Positions 46,688 through 57,141 of a stretch of DNA of 64,000 nt are shown piece after piece. Location of the stretch: contig NZ_RYFD01000013.1 in assembly GCF_004138135.1 (NCBI RefSeq), positions 1-64,000 on the forward strand, in the 5' to 3' direction. Position 1 is the first letter of the stretch, and each line of letters opens with the position of its first letter. Made by a program: the position numbers and the translations under genes. The stretch comes from Candidatus Oscillochloris fontis (GTDB taxonomy: Bacteria > Chloroflexota > Chloroflexia > Chloroflexales > Chloroflexaceae). A model generated the notes under the pieces. It worked only from the letters and a program-made list of their open reading frames with translations, was not told where the DNA came from and did not search any database.

Positions 46688-49543
46688 CTACACCCGCACC
46701 AACAACCCCACCGGGAAGATCGCTAACAGATCGCGCAGAGCCAGCCCGCCCCCCTCGGCATGGGCGGCAACCTCCACCTGCGCCCCGGTGAAGAGGTTGG
46801 TGTAGCGTGTCCCCTCGGCCACCCCCGGTAGTGGCAACCATGTCTCGCCCCACACCGCACCCACCGGCGCTAACTCCTCACCCCCCACCAAGCGCAGGCT
46901 CAGCCGGGGTACCACACAGAGCAGTTCGCGCCGTTCGAGGCGGCGGCTGAAGGCCACGACATGCTCCGCGTGTGGCCCCGTAGCACCAAGGGCAAGGTAG
47001 CTCCCCGCCGCAAAGAGATCGGTCTGGGTGCGCCGGAAGCCCAAGGTGCGCATGGTCAGGTAGAGCTTGATGCGTCCATCTGCCGCGTTGCTGAGCAGAT
47101 CGCTGGCCAATGCGGCCAGATCGCCGGACGCCTCGCGCTGACGCAGGTCGGCCAGCAGGCGCTGGCGTAACCCGTAATCCACCGGACGGCGGTTATCGGG
47201 GTCAACTAGGCTCAGATCCCAGAGTTCAGTTCCCTGGTAGATGTCGGGTACGCCAGGTGCCGTCAGCTTGATCAGCGTCTGGGCCAGCGAATTGAAGCGC
47301 CCAAAGAAGGCCACTTTGCGGCTGAAGGTACCGATACTCTCGATAAAGGCGCGACTGCGGCGGCCATCCAGAATAGCGGCGACAAAACTCTGCACGGCTG
47401 CATCATACTCCGGGTTGGGGTTGACCCAACTGGTATGCACCTTAGCCTCGCGGGTGGCCTTCTCCATATAGGCCGCAATGCGTTCCTTGAAGGCCGAGGG
47501 TACGCTGGTCACATGCTCGGTATGGGGCCAAGCACCGACAATCGTCTGGTAGAGCAGGTACTCATCATTCCGCGAGGGTAGGGCTTCACCATCCACCACA
47601 GTCTTCTTGGCGGCATTGAGGCGGCTCCAGCGCAACACCAACTGCCGCCACTCGCGGGGCAGTTCCGAGATCACATTGATGCGGGCGCGCACATCCTCAC
47701 TACGCTTCGTATCGTGGGTCGAAGTTGCCAAGAGCGAATCGGGCCAGCGGCGCGCCCGTTCGGCGGCGTGCGCGTGCAGATGGCGCAGGTCGGAGCCGAA
47801 ATGTTCGGGGTGTCCGCCTACCTCGTTAAGCGAGACCAGCCGGTTATAGACATAGAAACTGGTATCCTCAACCCCCTTCGCCATCACCGGGCCACTAATC
47901 TGCTGGAACTTCATCACAAAACGCAGCACACCCGCACGCGCTTCGGGAGCAAAATTGGTCAAGTTGCGTAGCGTCAATGTATCGCCCAAGAAGTCGAAGA
48001 TCGCCCCGGCCGTGCGCGGGTTCCTCCGCTTGGCCTCACGCACGGCTGCATCTATCGCCCGCACATCACGTTCAGTCACCCGCTCTGGCCCGCGAATATA
48101 GGTGCGGTAGATGTCGAGACAGGCCAAGACCTCGCGGATGGTGAAGGTGAGGCTATTGAGCGTAAAGTCGCGGAAGTGGCGATTATGCTCGGTCAGATCG
48201 TCCAGAATGTGGCTGAGCGCATTGATCTCACTCGCCAGCGAGACGAGCATAATCTCCTTCTTTTTGGAGTTGACCAGATTGGCAAACTGAGGCTGTGGGC
48301 CAACCAGATCGGTATAGATCTGATCAAAACTCCGCCGCGTACTCTGATCAACAAAAATCCCATTGACTTCATTCAGGAAATCATAGCCCGTAGTTCCGGC
48401 CACGGCCCAATCATCAGGGAGCGGCTCGCGCAGCGAGAGGATCTTCTCGATCACCATATAGACCGGGCGGCCCAACGTCTGCTCGGCGTGGTGCTGCAAC
48501 TGGTGGAAGTAGCCGGAGGGGTCCCAGAGGCCATCGGGGTGATCAATCCGCAACCCGCTGGCCTGACCGGCAGCCAAGAGTTGGAAGATGCGTTGGTGGG
48601 TTGCCTCCAACACTTCGGGCAACTCGACCCGAATAGCAGCCAGATCGTTAATATCGAAGAAGCGGCGGTAGTTAATCTCCTCGGTCGCAACGCGCCAAAA
48701 GGCCAGACGATAGGGCTGGCGCTCCAACAGCGCATCGAGCAGATCGAACGAAGCCGAATGGCCAGGCGTACCGTTATATGCACTCAAAGTCTCCGCCAGC
48801 GCCTGCTGAAGCGGCACACTCGCCCGGTAGAGGCGGTCAATCCGGCGCTTGATGATCTCCTTCTCGCGGTTACGTTCAGCAATACTCTCCGGGTCAGTCT
48901 CGGTACGGGGCGGCAAATACTTAAGCGCAGTGATAATACTCTGCAACTCCATCACATCGGGATCATCCGCGCCCTGGGTCGCAATCAGGTAATCGAGGCG
49001 ATGCGCGAGGAGATCGCTATAGGTACGTGGATTGATCGGAAACCGATGTTCCCAATAACTCAATACAAAAGAGCCATCGGCATAATGGAGTTGGAGTTCG
49101 CCGCGCTCCAACACCTCCCCATACTGATCGCCCAAGACCGGCAGCAGCACTTTCCCCGCCAATTGGCGCGGCACCGGCTCCCAATCAATATCAAAATAGT
49201 GGGCATAGATCGAACTCGCACCATTCTCTAGCACATCAAACCACCACCCATTACGCACATCACCAATCCCCATGTGGTTGGGCACCACATCCAGGATCAT
49301 GCCCATCGCATGCTCGTGCAAGACGGCGCTCAAGCGCTCAAAGCCCTCCTCACCGCCCAGGTCGGGGTTGAGGCTACTATGATCGGTAATGTCATAGCCG
49401 TGGCTACTCCCACTACGCGGGGTGAGAATCGGTGAGGCATAGAGATCACTCATTCCCAAATCATGCAGGTAGGCAACCAATTTTTCCGCATCAGCGAAGG
49501 TGAATTTAGTATTGAATTGGATACGATAGGTTGCACGGGGCAT
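46688..49543 (-). CDS. treY: Malto-oligosyltrehalose synthase
   Basis: 951 residues. GH13_26 signature: ATYRIQFNTKFTFADAEKLV, YASPILTPRSGSSHGYDITD, ILDVVPNHMGIGD, GLRIDHPDGLWDPSGYFHQL, and near the end LTAPGVPDIYQGTELWDLSL. It converts the reducing end of an alpha-1,4-glucan to a trehalosyl end, which TreZ then cuts. AGAAGGGAA precedes ATG 49543. It lies downstream of treZ, with a MITE-like palindrome between the two. Confidence 0.96.
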   Translation of the reverse strand: MPRATYRIQFNTKFTFADAEKLVAYLHDLGMSDLYASPILTPRSGSSHGYDITDHSSLNPDLGGEEGFERLSAVLHEHAMGMILDVVPNHMGIGDVRNGWWFDVLENGASSIYAHYFDIDWEPVPRQLAGKVLLPVLGDQYGEVLERGELQLHYADGSFVLSYWEHRFPINPRTYSDLLAHRLDYLIATQGADDPDVMELQSIITALKYLPPRTETDPESIAERNREKEIIKRRIDRLYRASVPLQQALAETLSAYNGTPGHSASFDLLDALLERQPYRLAFWRVATEEINYRRFFDINDLAAIRVELPEVLEATHQRIFQLLAAGQASGLRIDHPDGLWDPSGYFHQLQHHAEQTLGRPVYMVIEKILSLREPLPDDWAVAGTTGYDFLNEVNGIFVDQSTRRSFDQIYTDLVGPQPQFANLVNSKKKEIMLVSLASEINALSHILDDLTEHNRHFRDFTLNSLTFTIREVLACLDIYRTYIRGPERVTERDVRAIDAAVREAKRRNPRTAGAIFDFLGDTLTLRNLTNFAPEARAGVLRFVMKFQQISGPVMAKGVEDTSFYVYNRLVSLNEVGGHPEHFGSDLRHLHAHAAERARRWPDSLLATSTHDTKRSEDVRARINVISELPREWRQLVLRWSRLNAAKKTVVDGEALPSRNDEYLLYQTIVGAWPHTEHVTSVPSAFKERIAAYMEKATREAKVHTSWVNPNPEYDAAVQSFVAAILDGRRSRAFIESIGTFSRKVAFFGRFNSLAQTLIKLTAPGVPDIYQGTELWDLSLVDPDNRRPVDYGLRQRLLADLRQREASGDLAALASDLLSNAADGRIKLYLTMRTLGFRRTQTDLFAAGSYLALGATGPHAEHVVAFSRRLERRELLCVVPRLSLRLVGGEELAPVGAVWGETWLPLPGVAEGTRYTNLFTGAQVEVAAHAEGGGLALRDLLAIFPVGLLVRV

Positions 49544-49569
49544 AAGAAATTCCCTTCTTCTAACGCAAA

Positions 49570-49660
49570 CCTTCAGTATTGACGCAAAGGCGCGAAGACG
49601 CAGAGAATATCCTATTCTAAAGACTTTGCGTCTTTGCGTCTTTGCGTTAATACGTGGATG
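49570..49660. repeat. GACGCAAAGGCGC palindrome between treZ and treY
   Basis: Arms TTGACGCAAAGGCGCGAAGA and TTTGCGTCTTTGCGTTAA, followed by GGATGCTAGGAGAACT, the outer motif of this family. Confidence 0.8.
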
Positions 49661-49669
49661 CTAGGAGAA

Positions 49670-51517
49670 CTAAGAGCCGTTACCCACCCACATCTTTACA
49701 CTATGCGCCGCCAATAGATCGGGATCGCAGCGTGTTGCCGGGGTTGCTGGATCATCCCAACGCGCAGCAGCCGAGTCGAGGAGGAGTTCCCAACTCCCCG
49801 CTGGTGGGGCCAGCGCCACCGGGGTGGCTGCGAAGTTGAGCGCAATCCAGACGTGGTGGGGGCCATTGCGGCGGTGCAGGCATAGGGTTCCCGCCGCCGC
49901 ATCCACTACGGTCTCCAGATCCGTGAGCGCCTCGGCATGCAAGGCGGGGAGTTCGCGGCGTAGCCGTAACAACTCGCGGTAGAGATCGCGCAATACCTTG
50001 TGGCGTCCGCCACTACGCAACTCGTGGTTGAGCTTGGAGCGCACAAAGGTGGCCACATCCTGCGGATCGGGCAACTCGACGCCGTGGGCCGCGACAAAGG
50101 CAGCAAACTCCTGCTTACGCCCCTCGCGCACCCCGCGCACGAGATCGGGGTCGCTGTGGTCGGTGAAGAACTGGAACGGGGCGGGTTCGGCATATTCCTC
50201 GCCCATAAAGAGCAGTGGGATGAAGGGTGCCAGCAGCAGCGCCCCAGCAGCCAACTTGAGTTGCTCGAAGGTGAGTAATGCCCCCTTGCGATCCCCCACC
50301 GGGCGGTTGCCGACCTGATCATGGTTCTGGAAACAGACCACAAACTGATCGGGGCGGGCGTTGGGCATGGGGGCGAGGGGCGGATCAGTCTCCGTGTGCG
50401 TGTCGGACGTAAAGACATGCGCCTGACGATACGCAAGGGCGAGATGTTCGAGACCTGCGAAGGCGGCCATATAGCCCAGGCGCTCGCCGGTAAAGACGAC
50501 ATGCAGCGCGTGGTGGAAGTGATCGGCCCAATGGGCATCGAGATCGTGGCCGCCTTTGGCGCGGGGGGTTACGAGGCGCGGGGCATACCCCTCGGCGATC
50601 AGGTAGGCCGGGCGGCCTGTCTGTTGCGCCAGCTTGCGTGCCTCATCCGCCATTTCGTCCAGAATGTGGATCGGCGAATAATCATAGATCTCGTGGGTCG
50701 CATCGAGGCGCAAGGCATCAATATGGTACTCGCGGAACCAACTCAGCGCGTTGGCAATGATGAAGTGGCGCACCGGGCCACTCTCCGGGCCATCATAGTT
50801 GATCGCGTCGCCCCACGGCGTGTGGTAGCGGTCGGTGAAGAAGGGCCGCGCCAGTGACCAGAGGTAGTTGCCTTCTGGCCCGAAGTGGTTGTAGACCACA
50901 TCAAGGATGACGGCCATGCCGTGCTGGTGGCAGGCATCCACGAGCCGCTTCAACCCGTCTACTCCGCCATAGGCAGTGTGCGGCGCATAGAAGTAGACGC
51001 CATCGTAGCCCCAGTTGCGCTCGCCGGGGAAGTGGGCGACCGGCATCAACTCGATGGCGCTGATGCCCAACTCCTTCAGGTGTGCTAGGTGGGGAATAAT
51101 TGCATCAAAGGTGCCTTCGGGGGTGAAGGTACCGACATGGAGTTCATAGACCACATAGTCGCGTAGGGGGATACCCTGCCAAGCCGCATCATGCCAGGTA
51201 TAGGCCGGGTCAACCACCGCCGAGGGGCCGTGTACCCCCTCCGGCTGGCAGCGCGAAGCCGGGTCGGGGCGTTGCTCGTGGCCATCAATCTGGTAGAAGT
51301 AGCGCGTACCGGGTGGCACGGCATCGAGCGTGACGCGCCAATAGCCAAAGGGGTCGCGCTGCATCGGTACCGAGCGCGGAGTAGGATCTAGCAGGGAGAG
51401 ATCGATCTGGGTGTGGAGGGGGGCCCAAACCGAGAAGGCCGTGCGCCCATCGCCGAGATAGGTCGCACCCGGAGGTGAGTCGTGTGCGGGGAACCGGCCC
51501 CGTGGTGCTTCGGTCAT
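49670..51517 (-). CDS. treZ: Malto-oligosyltrehalose trehalohydrolase
   Basis: 615 residues from ATG 51517, with AAAGGATC upstream. N-terminal beta-sandwich (TYLGDGRTAFSVWAPLHTQI), then the GH13_10 barrel: VVYELHVGTFTPEGTFDAII, GYDGVYFYAPHTAYGG, DVVYNHFGPEGNYL, DALRLDATHEIYD and YLIAEGYAPRLV; QNHDQVGNRPVGDR is also conserved. It releases trehalose from the trehalosyl end made by TreY. Separated from glgB by 71 bp carrying a hairpin. Confidence 0.96.
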   Translation of the reverse strand: MTEAPRGRFPAHDSPPGATYLGDGRTAFSVWAPLHTQIDLSLLDPTPRSVPMQRDPFGYWRVTLDAVPPGTRYFYQIDGHEQRPDPASRCQPEGVHGPSAVVDPAYTWHDAAWQGIPLRDYVVYELHVGTFTPEGTFDAIIPHLAHLKELGISAIELMPVAHFPGERNWGYDGVYFYAPHTAYGGVDGLKRLVDACHQHGMAVILDVVYNHFGPEGNYLWSLARPFFTDRYHTPWGDAINYDGPESGPVRHFIIANALSWFREYHIDALRLDATHEIYDYSPIHILDEMADEARKLAQQTGRPAYLIAEGYAPRLVTPRAKGGHDLDAHWADHFHHALHVVFTGERLGYMAAFAGLEHLALAYRQAHVFTSDTHTETDPPLAPMPNARPDQFVVCFQNHDQVGNRPVGDRKGALLTFEQLKLAAGALLLAPFIPLLFMGEEYAEPAPFQFFTDHSDPDLVRGVREGRKQEFAAFVAAHGVELPDPQDVATFVRSKLNHELRSGGRHKVLRDLYRELLRLRRELPALHAEALTDLETVVDAAAGTLCLHRRNGPHHVWIALNFAATPVALAPPAGSWELLLDSAAARWDDPATPATRCDPDLLAAHSVKMWVGNGS

Positions 51518-51541
51518 TGTTGATCCTTTCGTTATATTTTT

Positions 51542-51580
51542 TTGTTGGTGTTTGGCGGCGAAGCCGCCAAACACCAACAA
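51542..51580. repeat. GGCGGC hairpin between glgB and treZ
   Basis: An 18-bp perfect stem, TTGTTGGTGTTTGGCGGC and its complement, around a GAA loop. It ends 8 bp after the glgB stop. A-run rather than U-run follows on the minus strand, so it is not a standard terminator. Confidence 0.75.
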
Positions 51581-51588
51581 CAGGAGTC

Positions 51589-53616
51589 TTACACCACCTC
51601 ATTCTTCAAGAAGAGCACCGCGAGCGGTGGTAGGGTCAAACAGAGCGATTGCTGGTGTCCGTGGGCTGGGAGAGGATTAGCCATCGCCCCACCGGCATTA
51701 CCGACCCCGCCACCCCAATATTCTGCGCCGTCGCTGTTGAGGATCTCGCGCCACCACCCCGCGTGGGGCACCCCGACACGGTACTGCTCGCGCACCACTG
51801 GGGTGGCGTTGATCACCACCAGGATGCTCTCGCTAGTGCTGTGGCCCCGGCGCAGGAAGGTGTAGGTACTATTGTCGCTATCGCTGGCATCCACCCACGT
51901 AAACCCGGATGGATCACAATCAAACTCGTGCAGCGCGGGTTCGTTGACGTAGAGCCGGTTCAGGTCGGCGACTAAACGCTGTAACCCCTGGTGCGAGGGG
52001 TAGTCGAGCAGGTTCCAATCTAGCCCTCGGTCGTGGTTCCATTCACGCCAATGGCCAAATTCTGCCCCCATGAACATCAGCTTCTTGCCGGGTTGGGCAT
52101 ACATGTAGCTGAAGAGCATGCGCATATTGGCAAACTTCTGCCACACATCACCCGACATCTTGTCAATCAATGCGCCCTTGCCATGCACCACCTCGTCGTG
52201 CGAGAGCGAGAGCACATAATTCTCGGTGAACATGTAGAGGCCACGGAAGGTGAGTTCGTTGTGGTGGAAACGGCGGAAGATGCTATCGCGGCGCATGTAC
52301 TGGAGCGTATCGTGCATCCAGCCCATGTCCCACTTATAGCCAAAGCCCAAGCCACCCACGTAGGCTGGTCGCGAGACCATCGGCCATGCGGTGCTCTCCT
52401 CGGCCATGGTCTGCACATCGGGGAAACTCTTATAGACCTCGGCATTAAACTGGCGCAAGAAGCCAATCGCATCAATATTCTCGTTACCGCCATACTCGTT
52501 GGGTATCCACTCGCCCTGTTTGCGCGAATAGTCGAGGTAGAGCATACTCGCCACCGCATCAACGCGCAGGCCGTCAATGTGGAACTTGTCGAGCCAGCAG
52601 ATCGCCGAACTGATCAGGAAGCTGCGCACCTCGTTGCGGCCATAGTTGAAGATGTAGCTGCCCCAATCGGGATGGAAGCCCTTGCGCGGATCGGCATGTT
52701 CGTAGAGATGCGTGCCGTCGAAGTAGGCTAATCCGTGGCCATCGGTGGGGAAGTGTGAAGGTACCCAGTCGAGGATGATTCCGATGCCCTGCTGGTGCAG
52801 GTAATCCACAAAATACATGAAGTCCTGCGGCGTGCCGAAGCGGCTGGTGGGGGCGAAAAAGCCGGTGACTTGGTAGCCCCACGAGCCATAGAAGGGGTGC
52901 TCGGTGATCGGCAGTAACTCGATATGGGTAAAGCCGCATGTCTTGACATGCTCGGCCAACAAGGGCGCAACTTCACGGTAGTTGAGGAAGCGCTCCGGGT
53001 CTTCCGGGTCGCGCATCCACGAGCCAAGGTGAACCTCATAGAGCGCCATCGGGGCATGCAGATTCTGGTGCTGGTAGCGGGTGGCCATCCAGATACTATC
53101 ATTCCAGGTGTAGTCACGATCCCAGACCACTGCCGCAGTGCGCGGGGCCACCTCATAGTAGGCTCCGAAGGGATCGGTCTTATCCTCGCGGTAACCGTGG
53201 TAGCGTGAGGCAATATGGTATTTGTAGGATGCGCCCTTCGCAACCCCTGGGATGAAGATCTCCCAGATCCCCGAATTGCCCCGGATCTTGAGCGGGTGCG
53301 AACCAGCGTCCCAGTTATTCCAATCTCCGATCACCGCCACATATTCGGCATTGGGTGCCCAGACTGCGAAGTAGGTACCGGCGACACCGTCTACCTCCAT
53401 GATGTGGGAACCCAACCTCTCGTAGAGGCGGTAGTGGGTTCCTTCACCAAACAGGAAGAGATCATCGCCACTAAGAATACTCACCCCCGGTGATACGGCC
53501 ACGGGTGCAACTTCCACCACCGCCGGGATCACCTCAACCCCTTCGGGGGTCGCTTCGACTTGTGCTGGGGTGGGTTCAGGTGGCGTGGTGGGGACAAGCT
53601 TGCTCTGATCGGTCAT
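51589..53616 (-). CDS. glgB: 1,4-alpha-glucan branching enzyme
   Basis: 675 residues from ATG 53616. A Pro/Val/Glu-rich leader of about 45 residues precedes a CBM48 domain ([20 protein letters not shown]) and the GH13_9 barrel: [77 protein letters not shown] (nucleophile Asp), [10 protein letters not shown] (acid/base Glu) and [13 protein letters not shown]. It introduces alpha-1,6 branches into the GlgE product. Lies 49 bp after the treS-mak gene. Confidence 0.97.
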   Translation of the reverse strand: MTDQSKLVPTTPPEPTPAQVEATPEGVEVIPAVVEVAPVAVSPGVSILSGDDLFLFGEGTHYRLYERLGSHIMEVDGVAGTYFAVWAPNAEYVAVIGDWNNWDAGSHPLKIRGNSGIWEIFIPGVAKGASYKYHIASRYHGYREDKTDPFGAYYEVAPRTAAVVWDRDYTWNDSIWMATRYQHQNLHAPMALYEVHLGSWMRDPEDPERFLNYREVAPLLAEHVKTCGFTHIELLPITEHPFYGSWGYQVTGFFAPTSRFGTPQDFMYFVDYLHQQGIGIILDWVPSHFPTDGHGLAYFDGTHLYEHADPRKGFHPDWGSYIFNYGRNEVRSFLISSAICWLDKFHIDGLRVDAVASMLYLDYSRKQGEWIPNEYGGNENIDAIGFLRQFNAEVYKSFPDVQTMAEESTAWPMVSRPAYVGGLGFGYKWDMGWMHDTLQYMRRDSIFRRFHHNELTFRGLYMFTENYVLSLSHDEVVHGKGALIDKMSGDVWQKFANMRMLFSYMYAQPGKKLMFMGAEFGHWREWNHDRGLDWNLLDYPSHQGLQRLVADLNRLYVNEPALHEFDCDPSGFTWVDASDSDNSTYTFLRRGHSTSESILVVINATPVVREQYRVGVPHAGWWREILNSDGAEYWGGGVGNAGGAMANPLPAHGHQQSLCLTLPPLAVLFLKNEVV

Positions 53617-53665
53617 AGGATACGATCTCCATATCGTTACTTGAGCTTCCCGGAAGCTCAAGAAC

Positions 53666-56600
53666 CTAAGGTGTACGTGTTATCTGTTGCAGGATACCAC
53701 GAAGCGGGATGCTTAGCCATGTGGGGCGGTTGTTCATCTCATACGCAACTTCGTAGATTACCTTTTCGAGTACAAAGCTCTCTAACAATACCTCAAGCGC
53801 AGCCCACGACGTGGGCATAAACGCGGCATCACCGGCGTGTTCAATATAGCTACCCAGGTAGGCCGCACTGACCCAGAAGCACCAGAAGTCGGCCCAACCT
53901 TGCAATTGCTCGGCCTCTTCAGCGGAGATGCTCATGGCATCAATGCGGCTGAAGTAGCTCGCGTAGGCCGCATACTGGAACGAGCGCAGCATCCCGGCCA
54001 CGTCGCGCAGCGGGGAGCGCTTAATGCGCCGCTCACTGATCGGGCGTGCCGGTTCGCCCTCGAAGTCAATGATCATGAAGTCCTTGCCGGTGAAGAGCAC
54101 CTGGCCCAAGTGGAAATCGCCGTGGATGCGCGTGCGTACCGCGTCGATCTTGGTGCCCACCACGCGCTGGAAGCGCGCCAACAAGGCGTCCTCCTCGGCC
54201 AGAACCAACGCGGCCTCATCGTGGATCGACTCGGGCAAGGTTGGGAGCAGCTTGCGGAGGCTCTGGAAGGTCTGCACGGTGAGGGTACGCATGCTCTGGT
54301 AGAGCGAGCGCTGGTAGAGTTGTGAGAAGGGTTCGGGGGCAAACGCAGCGCCACGCCCCCCGGCTAGAGCGCGGTGCATCTCGGCGGTACGCTGGCCCAA
54401 CAGATGTGCCCGCTCGATATAGCCGGTGAGTAACTCTGCCGCCAACTCTGGCTCACGCTCATCGGTGGCATTGAGCAGCGCCGCAATCGTCACCGGAACG
54501 GACGGCGCGGCCATCTCCGGGCGCGCCAAGACCTCATCGAAGTAGGTGCGTAGCTCATCCAGCGTATAGGCCCACGCATCTCCCTCGTTGGTCACAAAAC
54601 CTTGCAGAATCGCCACGGTCAGTGGTTCATCATTGGGGCGCAGGTATTCAATACTGCCCGCCACCGGCGGGGTATTAGCAAACCCGACCTCATCGCTCAG
54701 GAAGCGCCCGATCTCCAGATCTGGGTTGAGGCCACTGCTCATCTTGCGGAAGAGCTTCATGATCAACTGGCCACCGAAGTTGATCGAGGAGTTGCTCTGC
54801 TCGGCGCGGATGAGGATTGGATCGAGATTCGCATCGGGCTGCGCGTTGAGCAACCCACGCAGGGCACGGGTTGGGCTTCCAATCAGTTCACCCGCATTGC
54901 CGCGTAAGCGCCGCCGCCCCAACACCAACTCGCGCAAGGTCGCGCAGAACTCGCGGTCCACCAGCGGATCGTAGAGCACCCCCGGTTGCGTCTGATCCCC
55001 CACTTGCAAGGCGGCGATAACGGTATGGCGGAATTCACTCAGCAACTGCTCGGCACGTTCACCCTCGGCATAGGCCATGGGTAGCAGATAGATCTCGTTA
55101 CTACCTTCTAGATACTCAACCCGCACCATAGTGAGGTAATCCAGACTCGCCTCGCGGCTCATCGGCATGATGATCAGGTCTTCAAATTGCACCGCCTTCA
55201 TCTTGCGCGATTTGCCGCCAAACCAACGGCGTTGCTGGATGAAGTCGGGCAAGACCGCCTCTAGGCGTGTCTGGCGGCCATCATAGAAGATCGCATCCCA
55301 CTTGGCGGCGTCGTGCATCTGGATTAAGACCGGCTCATCACTGAGCGGGGTCTCAAGCAGAACGCCCTCGACGCGCTGCGGCACCAGTCGGAACCAGTAG
55401 AAGGAGTGCGGGCCAAGGGTGATGAAGTAGGGTCGCTCCGTGACCGGCGGGAACTCGACTTGGCCAAAGAGTTCGACCGGCATCATGCCCTTGAAGTTGG
55501 CCAGATCTAGTTCAACCCCTTGCACAAAGCGCGAGAGATTGGCCACTACGAGGATGATCTCCTCTTCGTGGCGGCGCAAGAAACAGAGCACTTTGCGGTT
55601 ATCGGGCTGGAGGAACTCCAGCGTCCCGCGCCCAAAGGCGTGGTAGCGCTTACGCAACGCAATCAGGCGCTTCGTCCACCAGAGCAGCGAGTGTTGATTG
55701 GCGCTCTGGTTCTCAACATTCACCATCTCATAGTGGTACTCCGGGTCGGTAATCACGGGCAAGTAGAGGCGCTGGGGGTTGGCCCTAGAGAAACCCGCAT
55801 TGCGGTCGCCAGTCCACTGCATGGGGGTACGCACCCCATTACGATCCCCCAGGTAGATGTTGTCGCCCATACCAATCTCATCGCCATAGTAGAGTACGGG
55901 CGTACCCGGCAACGAGAAGAGCAGGCCATTCATCAACTCGATCTTACGCCGATGGTTACTGAGCAGCGGAGCCAAGCGGCGGCGAATACCCAGATTGATG
56001 CGCGCCTGGGGATCACGCGCATAGACCCGGTACATATAGTCGCGCTCTTCATCCGTCACCATCTCCAGGGTCAACTCATCGTGGTTACGCAAGAAGATCG
56101 CCCACTGGCAAGCATCGGGAATGCTAGGGGTCTGGCGCATAATCTCGATGATCGGGAAGCGGTCCTCCTGATAGACCGCCATATAGAGACGCGGCATGAC
56201 CGAGAAGTGGAAGGCCATGTGGCACTCATCGCCATCACCGAAGTAGGCGATCAGATCTTCGGGCCACTGGTTGGCTTCGGCGAGGAACATGCGGCCAGGG
56301 AAGCGCTCATCAAGCTGGCGGCGCAACTGTTTGAGGAAGGTGTGGGTGGCGGGCAGATTCTCGCAGTTGGTACCTTCCGCCTCGTAGAGATAGGGGATCG
56401 CATCGAGGCGCAGGCCATCCACACCCATCTCCAACCAGAACTCCATCGCCTTAAAAATCGCCCGATGCACCGCCGGATTCTCAAAATTGAGATCGGGTTG
56501 GTGGCTATAGAAACGGTGCCAGTAGTAGGCACCCGCCACCGGGTCCCACGTCCAATTACTACTCTCAAAATCCTTAAAGATGATGCGCGTATCTTTGTAT

Positions 56601-57037
56601 GTATCGGGCGTATCCGACCAGACATAGAAATCGCGATGGTTACTACCGGGCTTCGCAGTACGAGCACGCTGGAACCAGGCGTGCTGATCGGAGGTGTGGT
56701 TACAGACGAGTTCGGTGATGATCCGCAAGCCGCGCTGATGCGCCTCGCGGATAAGCGTGCGCACATCCTGGATCGTACCATACGCGGGATTGACATCGGT
56801 GTAGTCGGCAATATCGTAGCCGTCGTCACGCAGGGGGGAGGGGTAGAAGGGGAGGAGCCAGATTGCAGTCACACCCAAATCTTGGAGATAATCGAGCTTA
56901 CTGATCAGACCCTTAAAATCGCCAATGCCGTCGCCATCACTATCGCAGAAGGCTCGGATGTGGATCTCATAGATGATCGCATCTTTATACCAGAGCGGAT
57001 CACCGTTGAGGATCTGCGGGGTCTTTCTGCTGGTCAT
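53666..57037 (-). CDS. treS: Trehalose synthase-maltokinase fusion
   Basis: 1123 residues. The N-terminal 550 residues are TreS (GH13_16): [71 protein letters not shown] and [12 protein letters not shown]. The C-terminal part (about 600-1123) is a Pep2/Mak-type maltokinase: [20 protein letters not shown], and [20 protein letters not shown], then [10 protein letters not shown] with phosphotransferase-type catalytic Asp residues. It interconverts trehalose and maltose, then makes maltose-1-phosphate with ATP, feeding GlgE. The fusion channels the two steps. Confidence 0.96.
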   Translation of the reverse strand: MTSRKTPQILNGDPLWYKDAIIYEIHIRAFCDSDGDGIGDFKGLISKLDYLQDLGVTAIWLLPFYPSPLRDDGYDIADYTDVNPAYGTIQDVRTLIREAHQRGLRIITELVCNHTSDQHAWFQRARTAKPGSNHRDFYVWSDTPDTYKDTRIIFKDFESSNWTWDPVAGAYYWHRFYSHQPDLNFENPAVHRAIFKAMEFWLEMGVDGLRLDAIPYLYEAEGTNCENLPATHTFLKQLRRQLDERFPGRMFLAEANQWPEDLIAYFGDGDECHMAFHFSVMPRLYMAVYQEDRFPIIEIMRQTPSIPDACQWAIFLRNHDELTLEMVTDEERDYMYRVYARDPQARINLGIRRRLAPLLSNHRRKIELMNGLLFSLPGTPVLYYGDEIGMGDNIYLGDRNGVRTPMQWTGDRNAGFSRANPQRLYLPVITDPEYHYEMVNVENQSANQHSLLWWTKRLIALRKRYHAFGRGTLEFLQPDNRKVLCFLRRHEEEIILVVANLSRFVQGVELDLANFKGMMPVELFGQVEFPPVTERPYFITLGPHSFYWFRLVPQRVEGVLLETPLSDEPVLIQMHDAAKWDAIFYDGRQTRLEAVLPDFIQQRRWFGGKSRKMKAVQFEDLIIMPMSREASLDYLTMVRVEYLEGSNEIYLLPMAYAEGERAEQLLSEFRHTVIAALQVGDQTQPGVLYDPLVDREFCATLRELVLGRRRLRGNAGELIGSPTRALRGLLNAQPDANLDPILIRAEQSNSSINFGGQLIMKLFRKMSSGLNPDLEIGRFLSDEVGFANTPPVAGSIEYLRPNDEPLTVAILQGFVTNEGDAWAYTLDELRTYFDEVLARPEMAAPSVPVTIAALLNATDEREPELAAELLTGYIERAHLLGQRTAEMHRALAGGRGAAFAPEPFSQLYQRSLYQSMRTLTVQTFQSLRKLLPTLPESIHDEAALVLAEEDALLARFQRVVGTKIDAVRTRIHGDFHLGQVLFTGKDFMIIDFEGEPARPISERRIKRSPLRDVAGMLRSFQYAAYASYFSRIDAMSISAEEAEQLQGWADFWCFWVSAAYLGSYIEHAGDAAFMPTSWAALEVLLESFVLEKVIYEVAYEMNNRPTWLSIPLRGILQQITRTP

Positions 57038-57089
57038 GCGTTGCTTTCTTGGTAGTCAGGCTGAACATAGCGAAGCGTGCTGCAAATGG

Positions 57090-57134
57090 TATATGTGGAG
57101 TTTTGGCGGCTACGCCGCCAAAACTCCACATATA
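57090..57134. repeat. Perfect 21-bp-stem hairpin between glgE and treS
   Basis: TATATGTGGAGTTTTGGCGGC, read from 57090, and its exact complement flank a 3-nt TAC loop. It ends 7 bp after the glgE stop on the minus strand. The central GGCGGC/GCCGCC is shared with other gene-gap hairpins here. Confidence 0.85.
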
Positions 57135-57141
57135 CATTACC

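Noticed and set aside
48176-49231. 351-residue plus-strand open frame
   Set aside because: Opposite treY, no domain.
51542-51580. Intrinsic terminator after glgB
   Set aside because: On the minus strand the hairpin is followed by A residues, not the U-run needed.
55520-57055. 511-residue plus-strand open frame
   Set aside because: Opposite the TreS half of the fusion; no recognisable domain or ribosome site.
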